Part shown: one piece after another, positions 46,387-56,400 of the stretch | Numbering within the stretch: the stretch's first letter is position 1 | How the letters are laid out: each line of letters begins with the position of its first letter | NCBI RefSeq assembly: GCF_042647165.1 | Contig: NZ_JBHRUV010000019.1 | Strand: one strand, 5' to 3' | Length of the DNA stretch: 64,000 nucleotides | Source: Camelimonas abortus | GTDB taxonomy: Bacteria; Pseudomonadota; Alphaproteobacteria; Rhizobiales; Beijerinckiaceae | Notes under the pieces: generated by a model | The model's database searches: none | What the model was told of the DNA's origin: nothing | Seen by the model: only the letters and a program-made list of their open reading frames with translations | Position numbers and translations under genes: made by a program

Positions 46387-47745
46387 ATGAGGCCGGTCGT
46401 CAGGGTATTCTGGGGCTTTCTCGCCCTCACCGCGGTTCTGTGGCTGCTGGTGGAGGACCTGCCCGCGCCTTCCGCCGGCCTGCTGGCCATGCGCGGCTCA
46501 ATGGTGCAGCTCAGCGGCGTTCTCGCCATCGGCTGCATGAGCCTGGCGGTGATTCTCGCCGCCCGCCCGCGCTGGCCCGAGCGGCTGCTGGGCGGGCTCG
46601 ACCGCATGTACCGCCTGCACAAATGGCTGGGCGTCGCCGCCCTGGCGCTGGCGACCATGCACTGGCTGTGGGCGAAGGGGCCGAAATGGGCGGCGGCTCT
46701 CGGCCTGCTGGAGCGCAGGGCGCGCGGCCCGCGCCCGCCGGCGGACGGCGAGCTGGAGCAGCTGTTCCGCTCCATGCGCGGAACCGCCGAAACCGCTGGC
46801 GAATGGGCCTTTTACGGCGTCGCGCTGCTGGTGATCGTGGCGCTGGCGCGCCGGATTCCGTATCACGTTTTCTGCAGGACCCACCGGCTGGTCGCCGTTC
46901 TCTATCTGGCGCTCGTTTTCCATGCGGTCATTCTGGCGCGCTTCAGCTACTGGACGACGCCGCTGGGGCTGCTGCTGGGGGCGCTGCTGGCGTGCGGCGC
47001 GGTCGCGGCGGCGATGTCCCTGACGCGCCGGATCGGCGCCGGGCGCAAGGTGAAGGGCGAGATCACCCGCCTGCATTATTATCCCGGCCTGCGCGTGCTG
47101 GAGGGCGAGATCGCCGTGCCGCACGGCTGGCCGGGACACCGGGCGGGGCAGTTCGCCTTCCTCAGCGGCGATCCGGCCACGGAAGATCCGCATCCCTTCA
47201 CCATCGCCTCGGCCTGGGATCCGCAGGCGCGCCGCCTGAAGTTTCTCACCCGCGAGCTGGGCGATTTCACCGGCGCCCTGCGCCAGCGGCTGCGCGTGGG
47301 CCAGCGGGTGGTGGTGGAGGGGCCGTACGGCTGCTTCACCTTTGACGACGACCGCCCGGCGCAGGTCTGGGTGGCCGGCGGCATCGGCGTGACGCCGTTC
47401 ATCGCCCGCATGCATGATCTCGCCCTGCGCCGGCGGGCGGGGCCGGACGCGGCGCCGCGCCAGGAGATCCACCTGTTCCACGCGACCCCGGACGACAGTC
47501 CCGAGGGCGAGGCGCGGCTGCGGCAGGACGCGGAGGCCGCCGGCGTGACGCTGCACGTCGTCAACAGCCGGCGGGACGGGCGTCTCACTGGCGAGCGCAT
47601 CCGCGCCATGGCGCCCCGCTGGCGCGAGGCGAGCATCTGGTTCTGCGGCCCGCCCGCATTTGGCGCGGCCCTGCGGCGGGATTTCGCCCGTCATGGCGTG
47701 GATACGGCGCGGCGCTTTCACCAGGAGCTGTTCGACATGCGCTGA
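46387..47745 (+). CDS. Ferric reductase-like transmembrane/ferredoxin reductase-type oxidoreductase
   Basis: A 452-residue membrane flavocytochrome-type protein. The N-terminal half has about six transmembrane helices with paired histidines for haem (MYRLHKWLGVAALALATMHW and RTHRLVAVLYLALVFHAVI). The C-terminal half has an FAD-binding barrel (HRAGQFAFLSG, HPFTIASA) and an NAD(P)-binding domain (VAGGIGVTPFIARM; WFCGPPAFGAALRRDF). It transfers electrons from NAD(P)H across the membrane. Ferric chelate reduction or a NOX-like activity are both possible. The ATG at 46387 gives a normal N terminus. No partner gene is seen. Confidence 0.88.
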   Translation: MRPVVRVFWGFLALTAVLWLLVEDLPAPSAGLLAMRGSMVQLSGVLAIGCMSLAVILAARPRWPERLLGGLDRMYRLHKWLGVAALALATMHWLWAKGPKWAAALGLLERRARGPRPPADGELEQLFRSMRGTAETAGEWAFYGVALLVIVALARRIPYHVFCRTHRLVAVLYLALVFHAVILARFSYWTTPLGLLLGALLACGAVAAAMSLTRRIGAGRKVKGEITRLHYYPGLRVLEGEIAVPHGWPGHRAGQFAFLSGDPATEDPHPFTIASAWDPQARRLKFLTRELGDFTGALRQRLRVGQRVVVEGPYGCFTFDDDRPAQVWVAGGIGVTPFIARMHDLALRRRAGPDAAPRQEIHLFHATPDDSPEGEARLRQDAEAAGVTLHVVNSRRDGRLTGERIRAMAPRWREASIWFCGPPAFGAALRRDFARHGVDTARRFHQELFDMR

Positions 47746-47792
47746 GCCGCCGGCGCGGCGCCGCCGCGACCGGGGATTCTGCGGCGCGCACG

Positions 47793-47816
47793 AAAAAGCC
47801 GCCCGGTGGGGCGGCT
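47793..47816 (-). terminator. Intrinsic terminator of the cold-shock-like gene
   Basis: On the minus strand, AGCCGCCC, a 4-nt loop and GGGCGGCT run into TTTTT (47793). It lies 116 bp beyond the stop at 47933. Confidence 0.8.
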
Positions 47817-47932
47817 CTGGCGCTGCTGCGCTGCGCGGCTGTCGCCGCGGCGGGGCGCGTCGCCGGGGCAACGCGCCCGGACGCTTCCCGCTCCGGCGGT
47901 CGCCTTTGGGGAAGCCGGGCGGCTGCGCAGGA

Positions 47933-48160
47933 TCAGCAGGAGAGGGCGGCCTGTGGCGGCCGCCGGATGTCGGGGCCTGCGTCGCCGGCCTGTTCCGGCG
48001 CGGCGAGCGTGAAGCGCACGCGCTTGCCGACATGGACCGACGTGAGGCCGGCCCGGCGGATGTCCGCGGAACTCATGAAAACACGCGCTGACCCATCGTC
48101 AGGCTGGATATAACCACAGCCCTTCAGCGGGCTGTAAAACTGAATGACGCCAGTTAACAA
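47933..48160 (-). CDS. Divergent cold-shock-domain protein
   Basis: A 75-residue protein with cold-shock-domain layout (TGVIQFYSPLKGCGYIQPDD) but altered nucleic-acid-binding motifs. RNP1 reads KGCGYI instead of KGFGFI, and RNP2 reads VFMS in place of VFVH. A 20-residue tail ends in a cysteine. TTG 48160 is preferred as start because ACGGAG sits just upstream and it matches where the domain begins; GTG 48199 would add 13 residues without a ribosome-binding site. It is 112 bp downstream of a normal csp gene in the same direction and has its own terminator. Confidence 0.75.
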   Translation of the reverse strand: MLTGVIQFYSPLKGCGYIQPDDGSARVFMSSADIRRAGLTSVHVGKRVRFTLAAPEQAGDAGPDIRRPPQAALSC

Positions 48161-48272
48161 AAAAACTCCGTGTGCGTTCTTGCGTATTGTTGATTGCACG
48201 TTGGGGGGGCGGGGCGTGAGGGAGGCGCAGGCGTGAGGCGGCCGGACTGGCCGGCCGCCGTCGTCTGGTTCC

Positions 48273-48482
48273 TCAGGCGGCCCTGAGGTTCTCGGCGGCG
48301 GACTTGCCCTTGCGGGGATCGGTCACGACGTCGAAGGACACCTTCTGGCCCTCATGCAGCGAGGCCATGCCGGAGCGCTCGACCGCCGAGATATGGACGA
48401 AGATGTCGGCGCCGCCGGCGTCCGGGGTAATGAAGCCGTAGCCGCGGGTGGCGTTGAAAAACTTGACGATACCGGTGTTCAT
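48273..48482 (-). CDS. Cold-shock protein (CspA family)
   Basis: A 69-residue single cold-shock domain with intact RNP1 (TRGYGFI) and RNP2 (IFVHI) motifs, starting MNTGIVKFFNATRGYGF. It binds single-stranded nucleic acid as an RNA chaperone. The ATG at 48482 has AAAGGAAG upstream. The preceding 150 bp could be the long 5' leader known for csp mRNAs, but I see no specific cold-box. Confidence 0.93.
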   Translation of the reverse strand: MNTGIVKFFNATRGYGFITPDAGGADIFVHISAVERSGMASLHEGQKVSFDVVTDPRKGKSAAENLRAA

Positions 48483-48778
48483 GGCGACTTCCTTTCAAAT
48501 CGACATGGAGAAACGACGTCCGGAAAACCGGACGCGGTGAGATCGAATTGAGGGAGAAAGTCGCCGGCCGCGCTGGCGGTCCGGAAAGTTCATCAGCAGT
48601 TCGATGCTTCATGCTTGTAGACGCGATTTGTGTCTTTTGCAAGGCTGCGTCGTTCACGTCGAAAAAAAATGTGTGGGGAAGGGGGAGAAGAATGGGCGCG
48701 TTCCGGAGGGCGGGGGAGGCGCGCGACCAGAACGCCGACCAGAACGCCGACCAGAACGCCCATGTATTGTTCCTCCGG

Positions 48779-49698
48779 CTATCCCGGTGAAAGGAAGAAT
48801 ACGGGGCGCAGGCGGAGCCGCGCCTTGTCCTCTTCCGTCAGCCTGTCGAACACGGCCAGCCAGTTTCTCAGCAGGTCGTCCATGTCCATCAGCTGGATAT
48901 GGACGCCGATGTTGCGCGCCTCAGCGATGGCCTGTGGCGTGAATCCTCCAGACGACACGAAAAGGCCGATCTCGACGCCCGGGCGGAGTATGCCGCGCAG
49001 GGCTGCGATATCTTCCCGTCCGGCCTTCGTATCCGGCCGGTGTTTGACCTGGACCCTGACATGCGGCGTCGATGCGCCGAGCGGATCGGGGTATGCGAGG
49101 ATATCTGCGCCTCGTCCGGGCCGCGTGACGCGATGACAGGGGTTGCGTATCCCATGCCCCGGAGCAGCGCCGCCACCAGCTCCTGAAACTCGTACGGGCC
49201 CATCGACCTGACATGGCTTTCGATTTCCGCCCGTGCTTCAGCCTCAGCGCGTTCCAGAACAAACGCCCGTTCGCCCAGTTCCGTCGCCGTGTCCATTTGC
49301 GCCGACGCGGAACGGGCCGGCTCATCGCTGTCCGTCGCGGTTGGCGACTGTCCTGCTTTCCAGACGCGGTACCGGCGTTGCGCTTCGTCCAGGAGCTGCA
49401 TCCCCGGCAAGCGTAGCGCCGCGCGACCCTCATCCGTCAGATGCCATTTCCCGTCGCTCTTCCGGATGAATCCGCCTTTGGTGGCGTCGATGGAATAAAA
49501 ATGGAGGATGCTTTCCCATCTCACGTAGCCGGTCTTTTCATACTGGTACAGATCATACGCGTCCAGTCTGATTTTCCGGGCCACGGCGGCTTTTACATCA
49601 CGCAAGGGGAGACTGCCGCCGCTCTCGTCAAGCGCCTCCATGGCGGCGCGCAGAAGTACGGCGGCGCGCGCCCGTGTTTTACTGGCCTGTTCCGTCAT
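48779..49698 (-). pseudogene. mrr: Mrr-type restriction endonuclease, broken by one missing base
   Basis: The N-terminal 195 residues are intact: an Mrr_N winged-helix-like domain (SLPLRDVKAAVARKIRLDAYDL; WHLTDEGRAALRLPGM), an acidic coiled-coil-like linker and the start of the nuclease domain (YEFQELVAALLRGMGY, ASRGPD). There the frame is lost. Adding one G at about 49111-49114 restores GGADILAYPDP, the catalytic QVKHR and a C terminus to a TAG at 48781, giving about 306 residues, the usual Mrr length. Read as written, translation stops at 48889 with a scrambled tail lacking the D-QxK nuclease core. Mrr enzymes cut methylated DNA. A sequencing error is the alternative explanation. Confidence 0.88.
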
Positions 49699-49971
49699 TA
49701 ATCCTCCCGACTCACCTTGATTTTGCTTATTGCGTCAGCTTGACAGCGACGGGCGGCGTTCAGCAAGCCGCTTTTGCGCCTCGGGTGAGGCGCGGCGCGC
49801 ATCCTTTAGCCGGGAGGGGGCTTCGTGCGGTTTTCGCCGTGCGAAACAGGCCCGCGTCAGCTGGGCTGAAGGGGCGTCATGCGGATGGGGACCGGCCGGC
49901 CCGGTCGCCCGGCCGGCATTGACCGGACAGGCCCTCGCGGCGGCATGCCGTTGTTGTCGCCCTGGCGGACA

Positions 49972-50046
49972 TGGCTGGGGCGCCAGGATTCGAACCTGGG
50001 AATGGCGGTACCAAAAACCGCTGCCTTACCGCTTGGCTACGCCCCA
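49972..50046 (-). tRNA. tRNA-Gln (anticodon TTG)
   Basis: A 75-nt cloverleaf on the minus strand: acceptor TGGGGCG/CGCCCCA, anticodon stem GCGGT/ACCGC around TTTTGGT (anticodon TTG), T arm CCAGGTTCGAATCCTGG, encoded CCA. It lies 273 bp upstream of the broken mrr gene, in the same orientation, and marks the right edge of the accessory stretch. Confidence 0.95.
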
Positions 50047-50566
50047 ACTGGCGCGAAACATAAGCGCGACGCGCCATGGTGACAATCGCCGGGCGGGCGC
50101 TCCGCCCGCCGCTGTGCACAAAAACGCGTCGCGGCCGCGCGTGCGCGCGCAGGAACCTGCGTGCGCACGCTGCGGCGCGCGCCTGTCCGCGCGGCGCCAT
50201 CCATCACCGGAGCATCCACGCGCGTTCACATGTGCGCGTATCCGCCGCCAGACGCGCGCCCGCCTGAGGCGTGTCCGGAGGCGCTGGCGGCGGAGATGGA
50301 GCATACGACGTGGGGATTCCGCCCCCTGGCGCCGGGACGCCCTGGAAGCGGGCAGGGCGGCCGGCCGTGGCGCCAGGACGCAGGCTGGCGCCGCCACGGC
50401 GCCAGTTTTGGCGGCCAGTACAGCCCGCATCGCCCGGACAGCGCGCCCGCGTCTATTGCCTCCGGCTGCGCATGGCGGAAGACTGGCCGTGCGCGCCGCC
50501 TGAATCGCCGGCGACCGGCGGCGCAGGGCGCGGACCGCGACCGGGGCCGTACGCAGGGGGAGCAGC
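50047..50566. other. Gene-free interval upstream of the acetyltransferase gene
   Basis: About 520 bp, G+C-rich, with no supported gene. It holds the promoter of the tRNA-Gln gene (minus) and of the acetyltransferase gene (plus). Confidence 0.4.
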
Positions 50567-53305
50567 GTGAGCACATACCGTCTCGACCGGGTGTTCAGGC
50601 CCGAATCCGTCGCTGTGGTCGGCGTCAGCCGCAGGCCCAGGTCTCTCGGCCGCGTACTGCTGAACAACCTGCTCGCCGGCGGCTTTCGCGGGCCCGTCTA
50701 CGCCGTCAATCCCGCCTTCACCGGCCCGGAGCACGTTATCGAAGACCTCCGCGGCGCCGCCGGCGTCAGCTTCGCCGCCTCTCTGGAGGAGCTGGCCGCC
50801 GCGCCGCCGGATCTCGTCGTCCTCGTCTCGCCCTCCGAAACCATCGTCGACAACGTCGCCATGGCCGGCCGCATGGGCTGTTCGGCCGCCATTCTCGCGC
50901 CGCCCTCGCACGGCGTCAGCTCGCCGGAGATCGTCGCCGCCGTGCAGGCGGAGGCGCGCCGGCACGGGCTGCGTCTCATCGGCCCTGGCGGCGTCGGCGT
51001 GATCTCGCCGCGCGTGCGCCTCAACGCCTCCCTCGGGGCGCGCATGCCGGGCGTGGGCGATCTCGCCCTCATCTCCCAGTCCGGCGCCATCGCCAACGGC
51101 CTCGTCGACTGGGCCAGCCAGCACCAGATCGGTTTCTCCGGCGTCATCTCCATCGGCGAGCAGGCCGACATCGACGTGGCCGACTGCCTCGACTATTTCG
51201 CCGCCGACGACCGCACCCGCTCCATCATCCTTTATGTGGAGGACGTGGTCGACGCCCCCAAGTTCATGGCCGCCGCCCGCGCCGCCGCCCGCGCCAAGCC
51301 GGTGGTGGTGCTCAAGCCCGGCCGGCACGAGGCGCGCCCCTCCACCGCCGACATGACCAGCGTCGCCGCCCTCGCCACCCGCGACGCCGTCCATGACGCC
51401 GCCTTCCGCCGCGCCGGCCTGCTGCGCGTGTTCGACCTCGACGAGCTGTTCTCCGCCGCCGAAACCCTGGGCCGCCAGCGGCCGTTCTATGGCCGGCGTC
51501 TCGCCATCATGGTCAACGACCGCGGCGTCGGCGCCGTCGCCCACGACCGGCTGCTTGACCTGCAGGGCGAGCTGGCGGAGCTCGCGCCGGAAACCCGCGC
51601 CCGCCTCGAGGAGGTGATGCCCGAGCGCGCGCCGGTGGCCAATCCCGTCGACACCACAGGCTACATGGACCCGGAGTCGCTGGCGAAGCTGGCGCCCGCC
51701 ATCCTGCTCGACCGGGGCGTGGACGCGCTGCTGGTGATCAACATCCCCAGCGCGCTCGCCGACCCGGTGGCCAGCGCCCGCGCCCTGGTGGAGACCGTCC
51801 GGAACCACCGCCGCGGCCGGGCGCTGCACAAGCCGGTGCTGGCGGTGTGGATGTCCTCGGACGGCGACGCCGGCCCCATCTTCGACGAGGCCGGCATTCC
51901 CCATTTCCGCACCGAGGCCGAGGCGCTCGCCGGCTTCATGCACCTGGTGCGCTACCGCGCCGCCCTCGACCTGCTGATGGAGACCCCCGACGCCCTGCCG
52001 CATGATTTCGCGCCGGACGTGGAGCAGGCCCGCGCCATTGTCGGCGGCGTCATCGCCGGCGGCCGCGAGTGGCTTGATCCGGTGGAGGTGCAGGGGCTGC
52101 TGCGCGCCTATGAGATTCCGGCCGTGCCCGCCACCTTCGTGCCGCTGGACGGCGACGTGGCCGCCGCGGCCCGCCCGCTGCTGGAGCGGGGCGAGCGGGT
52201 GGTGGTCAAGGTGGTGGCGCCGGGCGTGTTGCACCGCACCCGCATCGGCGGCGTGCGCCTCGACCTGCGCGACGAGGCCGCCGTGCGCGCCGCCGCCGCC
52301 GAGCTCATGGAGGTGGCGCAGGAGCGGCGGCTGGACGGCTTCGTCGTCCAGCCCATGGTCAGCGACCGCAAGGCCCGCGACCTCATCGTCGGCATCACCG
52401 ACGACCCGCAGTTCGGCCCGGTGATCATGTTCGGCCGCGGCGGCTCCGCCGTGGCGGTGATCAACGACGTGTCGCTGGCGCTGCCGCCCCTCGACCTGAA
52501 GCTGGCCGAGGTGCTCATCGCCCGCACCCGCGTGGCGCGCCGCCTCAAGGGCTATCGCGACATGGAGCCGGCGGACGAGCACGCCATCCGCATGACCCTG
52601 GTGAAGCTGTCCCAGATCGCCGTGGACCTGCCGGAGGTGCGCGAGCTGGAGATCAATCCGCTGCTTTCGGACGCGCGGGGCGTGGTGGCGCTCAACGCGC
52701 GGGTGCGCGTGGCGCCCGCCCCCAAGCGGGCGCGGCGCGTCTCCGGCCATCCGCGCCTGTCGGTGCGGCCCTACCCCAAGGCGTGGGAGCGCGCCATCAC
52801 CGCCCGCGACGGCCGGGTGTTCTTCGTCCGGCCGGTGCGGCCGGAAGACGAGCAGATGTTCATCGACTTCATGCGCGGCGTGTCCGAAGACGACCTGCGC
52901 CTGCGCTTCTTCGCCCCGGTGCGGGACTTCAACCACGCCTTCGTCGCCCGCCTCGTCCAGGTGGACTACGCCCGCGCCATCGCCTTCGTCGCCATGGAGG
53001 CCGCCACCGGCCGCATGGTGGGCGTGGTGCGCCTGCACGCCGATTCCAACCATGACACCGGCGAATACGCCATCATGGTCGCCTCAGACCTCAAGGGCAC
53101 GGGCCTCGGCATGGAGCTGATGCGCCTCATCATCGAATGGGCGAAGGCCGACGGCATCAGCAAGGTTGTCGGCCAGGTGCTGCGCGACAACCAGGCCATG
53201 CTCGGCGTGTGCCGCAAGCTCGGCTTCTCCATCCGCGCCGACCGCGAGGACCCCTCGGTGATGATCGCCGAACTGCCCCTGGAGAAGGCGCAGGAAACGC
53301 AATAA
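50567..53305 (+). CDS. Pat-like protein acetyltransferase (NDP-forming acyl-CoA synthetase-GNAT fusion)
   Basis: A 912-residue fusion. A CoA-binding domain (SVAVVGVSRRPRSLGRVLL onward) and succinyl-CoA-ligase-like domain occupy about residues 1-470. An ATP-grasp domain (about 490-700) and a C-terminal GNAT domain (about 745-905, CoA loop DLKGTGLGMEL) follow. In active NDP-forming acetyl-CoA synthetases an SHTGALAG histidine carries phosphate. Here the aligned stretch is TSVAALAT, with no histidine, so ligase activity is unlikely. This matches bacterial Pat, a lysine acetyltransferase that acts on acyl-CoA synthetases and in which the synthetase-like part is regulatory. The start is GTG 50567 with AGGGGGAGC upstream. 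Confidence 0.9.
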   Translation: MSTYRLDRVFRPESVAVVGVSRRPRSLGRVLLNNLLAGGFRGPVYAVNPAFTGPEHVIEDLRGAAGVSFAASLEELAAAPPDLVVLVSPSETIVDNVAMAGRMGCSAAILAPPSHGVSSPEIVAAVQAEARRHGLRLIGPGGVGVISPRVRLNASLGARMPGVGDLALISQSGAIANGLVDWASQHQIGFSGVISIGEQADIDVADCLDYFAADDRTRSIILYVEDVVDAPKFMAAARAAARAKPVVVLKPGRHEARPSTADMTSVAALATRDAVHDAAFRRAGLLRVFDLDELFSAAETLGRQRPFYGRRLAIMVNDRGVGAVAHDRLLDLQGELAELAPETRARLEEVMPERAPVANPVDTTGYMDPESLAKLAPAILLDRGVDALLVINIPSALADPVASARALVETVRNHRRGRALHKPVLAVWMSSDGDAGPIFDEAGIPHFRTEAEALAGFMHLVRYRAALDLLMETPDALPHDFAPDVEQARAIVGGVIAGGREWLDPVEVQGLLRAYEIPAVPATFVPLDGDVAAAARPLLERGERVVVKVVAPGVLHRTRIGGVRLDLRDEAAVRAAAAELMEVAQERRLDGFVVQPMVSDRKARDLIVGITDDPQFGPVIMFGRGGSAVAVINDVSLALPPLDLKLAEVLIARTRVARRLKGYRDMEPADEHAIRMTLVKLSQIAVDLPEVRELEINPLLSDARGVVALNARVRVAPAPKRARRVSGHPRLSVRPYPKAWERAITARDGRVFFVRPVRPEDEQMFIDFMRGVSEDDLRLRFFAPVRDFNHAFVARLVQVDYARAIAFVAMEAATGRMVGVVRLHADSNHDTGEYAIMVASDLKGTGLGMELMRLIIEWAKADGISKVVGQVLRDNQAMLGVCRKLGFSIRADREDPSVMIAELPLEKAQETQ

Positions 53306-53428
53306 CCTTGTCGCGCAGGACCATGGGCGCGGACCACGGCCGCAATGGCGGCGCGGCGGATGGTCCGCCGGACGCGCCCGCAGGGCGCCGCGGCGCGCCC
53401 GGCGCAGCCGCCAGGGGAGAGATGCTGC

Positions 53429-56400
53429 ATGACAGGGCTGACCGGAACGGACTCCGCCGGCGCGCGGCCGCCGGCATGGCGGCTGCCCGTCGCCGGGGAC
53501 GCGGGAATCATCCGCATCAGCGCAGCCGGCGGCCAGGGAATCGCCGCCGGCGTCCTGCCCAACGGCGCCGTTTGCTGGCTGGCGCATGAGCCTGCGGACG
53601 GGCAGGGGGCGGTGATGATCAGCCAGGTCGCCGGCTCCGGCCTCGCCTGGGGCATCGGCCGCCTCGTGCTGCGCGTGGGGGGCGAGGACGCGCCGGCCGA
53701 CCTGCTCGGCCCCGGTTTTGACGGCGTCTTCGCCGCGGCCGGCGACTGCGCCGTCTGGGAGGGGCGCGCGCCCCGTGACCTCGCCTGGCGGCTGACGCTG
53801 CGCCTGCACGCCCACGCGCCGCTGTGGACCTGGCGGCTGGAGCTGCGCAACCACGGCGCCGCCGTGGCGCGCGCCGACGTGCTGTTCATCCAGGATCTGG
53901 GCCTCGGCGACCGCGGCTTCCTGATGAACAACGAGGCCTACGCCAGCCAGTACATTGACCACACCGTGGTCCGCGACGGCGACCGCGGTCCGGTGATCCT
54001 CAGCCGCCAGGCGCTGGACCAGGGCGGCCGCCGCCCGTGGGCCGCCCATGGCGGCCTCACGCCCGTGGCCGGCTACGCCACCGACGCCGCCGACGTGTTC
54101 GGCCCCGCCTTCCGTGGCGCGGGGACGCTGGCCACGCGCTTCGGCGCGCCGCTGCCCTCACGCGTTCTGCAGCGCGAAACCGCCTGCGCGGCGCTGCTCT
54201 CCGCGCCGGTGACGCTGGCGCCGGGCGGCGCGGCGGTCACCGGTTTCTTCGGCCTGTTCCAGCCGGACCATCCGGCCGCCTCCGGCGCGGGCGACCTGGC
54301 GGCGGTCACGGCCGCCCTGGCGGCGTGCGCGGCGGCGCCTCCGGCCGCGGCTGGGCTGGAGCTGCGGCCGGCGCGGCGTTCGCTGCTGCAGACCGCGCCG
54401 TCCCTGGCCGTGCGCGCCCTCACGGAGGCCGAAATCGCGGCCCTGTGGCCGCAGCGCCTTTCGGAGGAGCGCATCGACGGCGCGCTGGCTTCCTTCTTCG
54501 TTCCCGACGGCGACCATAACCGCCATGTGGCGCTGCGGGACAAGGAGCTGGCGATGCAGCGCCGGCACGGCGCCATCATCCGCACCGGCGAGGGCGTGCT
54601 GCCCGCGGACGACATTTTCTGCGCGACCTGCTGGATGCACGGCGTGTTCGGCGCGCAGCTCACCCTGGGCAACACCTCGTTTCACAAGCTGTTTTCGGTC
54701 TCGCGCGACCCGTTCAACATCACCCGCGCTAGCGGGCTGCGCCTGCTGGTGGACCAGGGCGACGGCTGGCGGCTGCTGGCCACGCCCTCCGCCTTCGAGA
54801 TCAGCCTCAACGGCTGCCGCTGGATTTACGCGACGGAGCGGGGCCGCGTCACCGTCAGCGCTTTCGCCAGCGTCGCCCGTCCCGTGCTGCGCTGGGAGGT
54901 GACGGCGGACGGCGCGCCGGCGCGGCTGCTCGTCGCCGGTCACTGCGTCATGGGCGAGCGGGAGGCAGCCCAGAGCGCCGCGGCGGTGGTGGACGCCGCC
55001 GCGGGCCGCGTCCTGCTGCGGCCGGACCCGCAGTCGCTGTGGGGCCAGCGCTATCCGGAATCGGTTTATGTCGTGCAGGCGGGCGATCCGGCGGCGGTCC
55101 GGCTCATCGCCGGCTCGGAGGCGCTGTATGACGGCGACGCTCCCCAAGCGCGCGAGCCGTGGCTGGTCATCGCCACCGGGGCGGTGAACGCCTTTTCCTT
55201 CATCGTCACCGGCAGCCTCACCGACCCGGCGGCGGCGCTGGCCCTGGCGGATGAGGCGGCGCGGTGGGACGCAGACGCCGAACGGGCCGCCGCCGCCCGT
55301 TACTGGACGCGCCTGACGCGCGGCCTCGCCGTGAGCGGGGACGCGCGGGCGCAGGCCCTGTCGCTGGCGGCGCCGTGGCTGGTCCAGAACGCCCTCATCC
55401 ACGTTTCCGTTCCGCACGGGCTGGAGCAGTACACCGGCGCCGCCTGGGGCACGCGCGACGTCTGCCAGGGGCCCGTGGAGATGCTGCTGGCGCTGGGGCA
55501 TGACGCGCCGGCGCGGGAGATCATGCTGGCGGTGTTCGCCGAGCAGTACGCAGGCCGGGGCGACTGGTCGCAGTGGTTCATGCCGCCGCCCTATTCCTTC
55601 ATCCGCGACCGCTCCAGCCACGGCGACGTCATCATCTGGCCGCTGAAAATGGTCTGCGACTACATCGAGGCCACCGGCGACGTCAGCTGTCTCGACGCGC
55701 AGGTTCCCTGGCGCAATTACGACGACGCAAGCGCCACCGCGGAAACCGCCCCGCTGGCCGGACACGTCGACGTGCTGCTGCAGGCCGTGGCCAGCCAGTA
55801 TCTGCCGGGCACGCATCTCGTCCGGCTGGGGGAGGGCGACTGGAATGATTCGCTGCAGCCGGCCGACCCCTCGCTGAAGGGGCGCATGGTCAGCAGCTGG
55901 ACGGTGGCGCTGCTGTACCAGCAGCTTGTCCGTTACGCCGCCGTGCTGGAGCGGGCCGGGCGCCCCGGGGCGGAGGGGCTGCGCCGTGAGGCGCAGGCGA
56001 TGAGGCGCGAGGTCAACGCGCTGCTGATCCGCGACGGGGTGATCGCCGGTTACGGGCTGTTCGCGCAGGGGCGGTACGACGGCGCGCCGCCGGAGCTGCT
56101 GCTGCATCCCTCCGACCGGCGCACCGGGGTGCGCTACTCAATGCTGCCCATGGCGCGGGCCATCGCCGGCGGGCTGTTCACGCCGGAGCAGGCGGAGCGG
56201 CATCTGGCCATTATCCGCGACCACCTCGCCGGGCCGGACGGCGTGCGGCTGATGGACCGGCCGCTGCCCTATCGCGGCGGCGTGGAGACCATGTTCCGCC
56301 GCGCGGAGTCGGCGGCCTGCTTCGGCCGCGAGATCGGGCTGATGTACACGCACGCCCACCTGCAATACGCCCAGGCGCTGGCGGCGCTGCTGGCGGCGGC

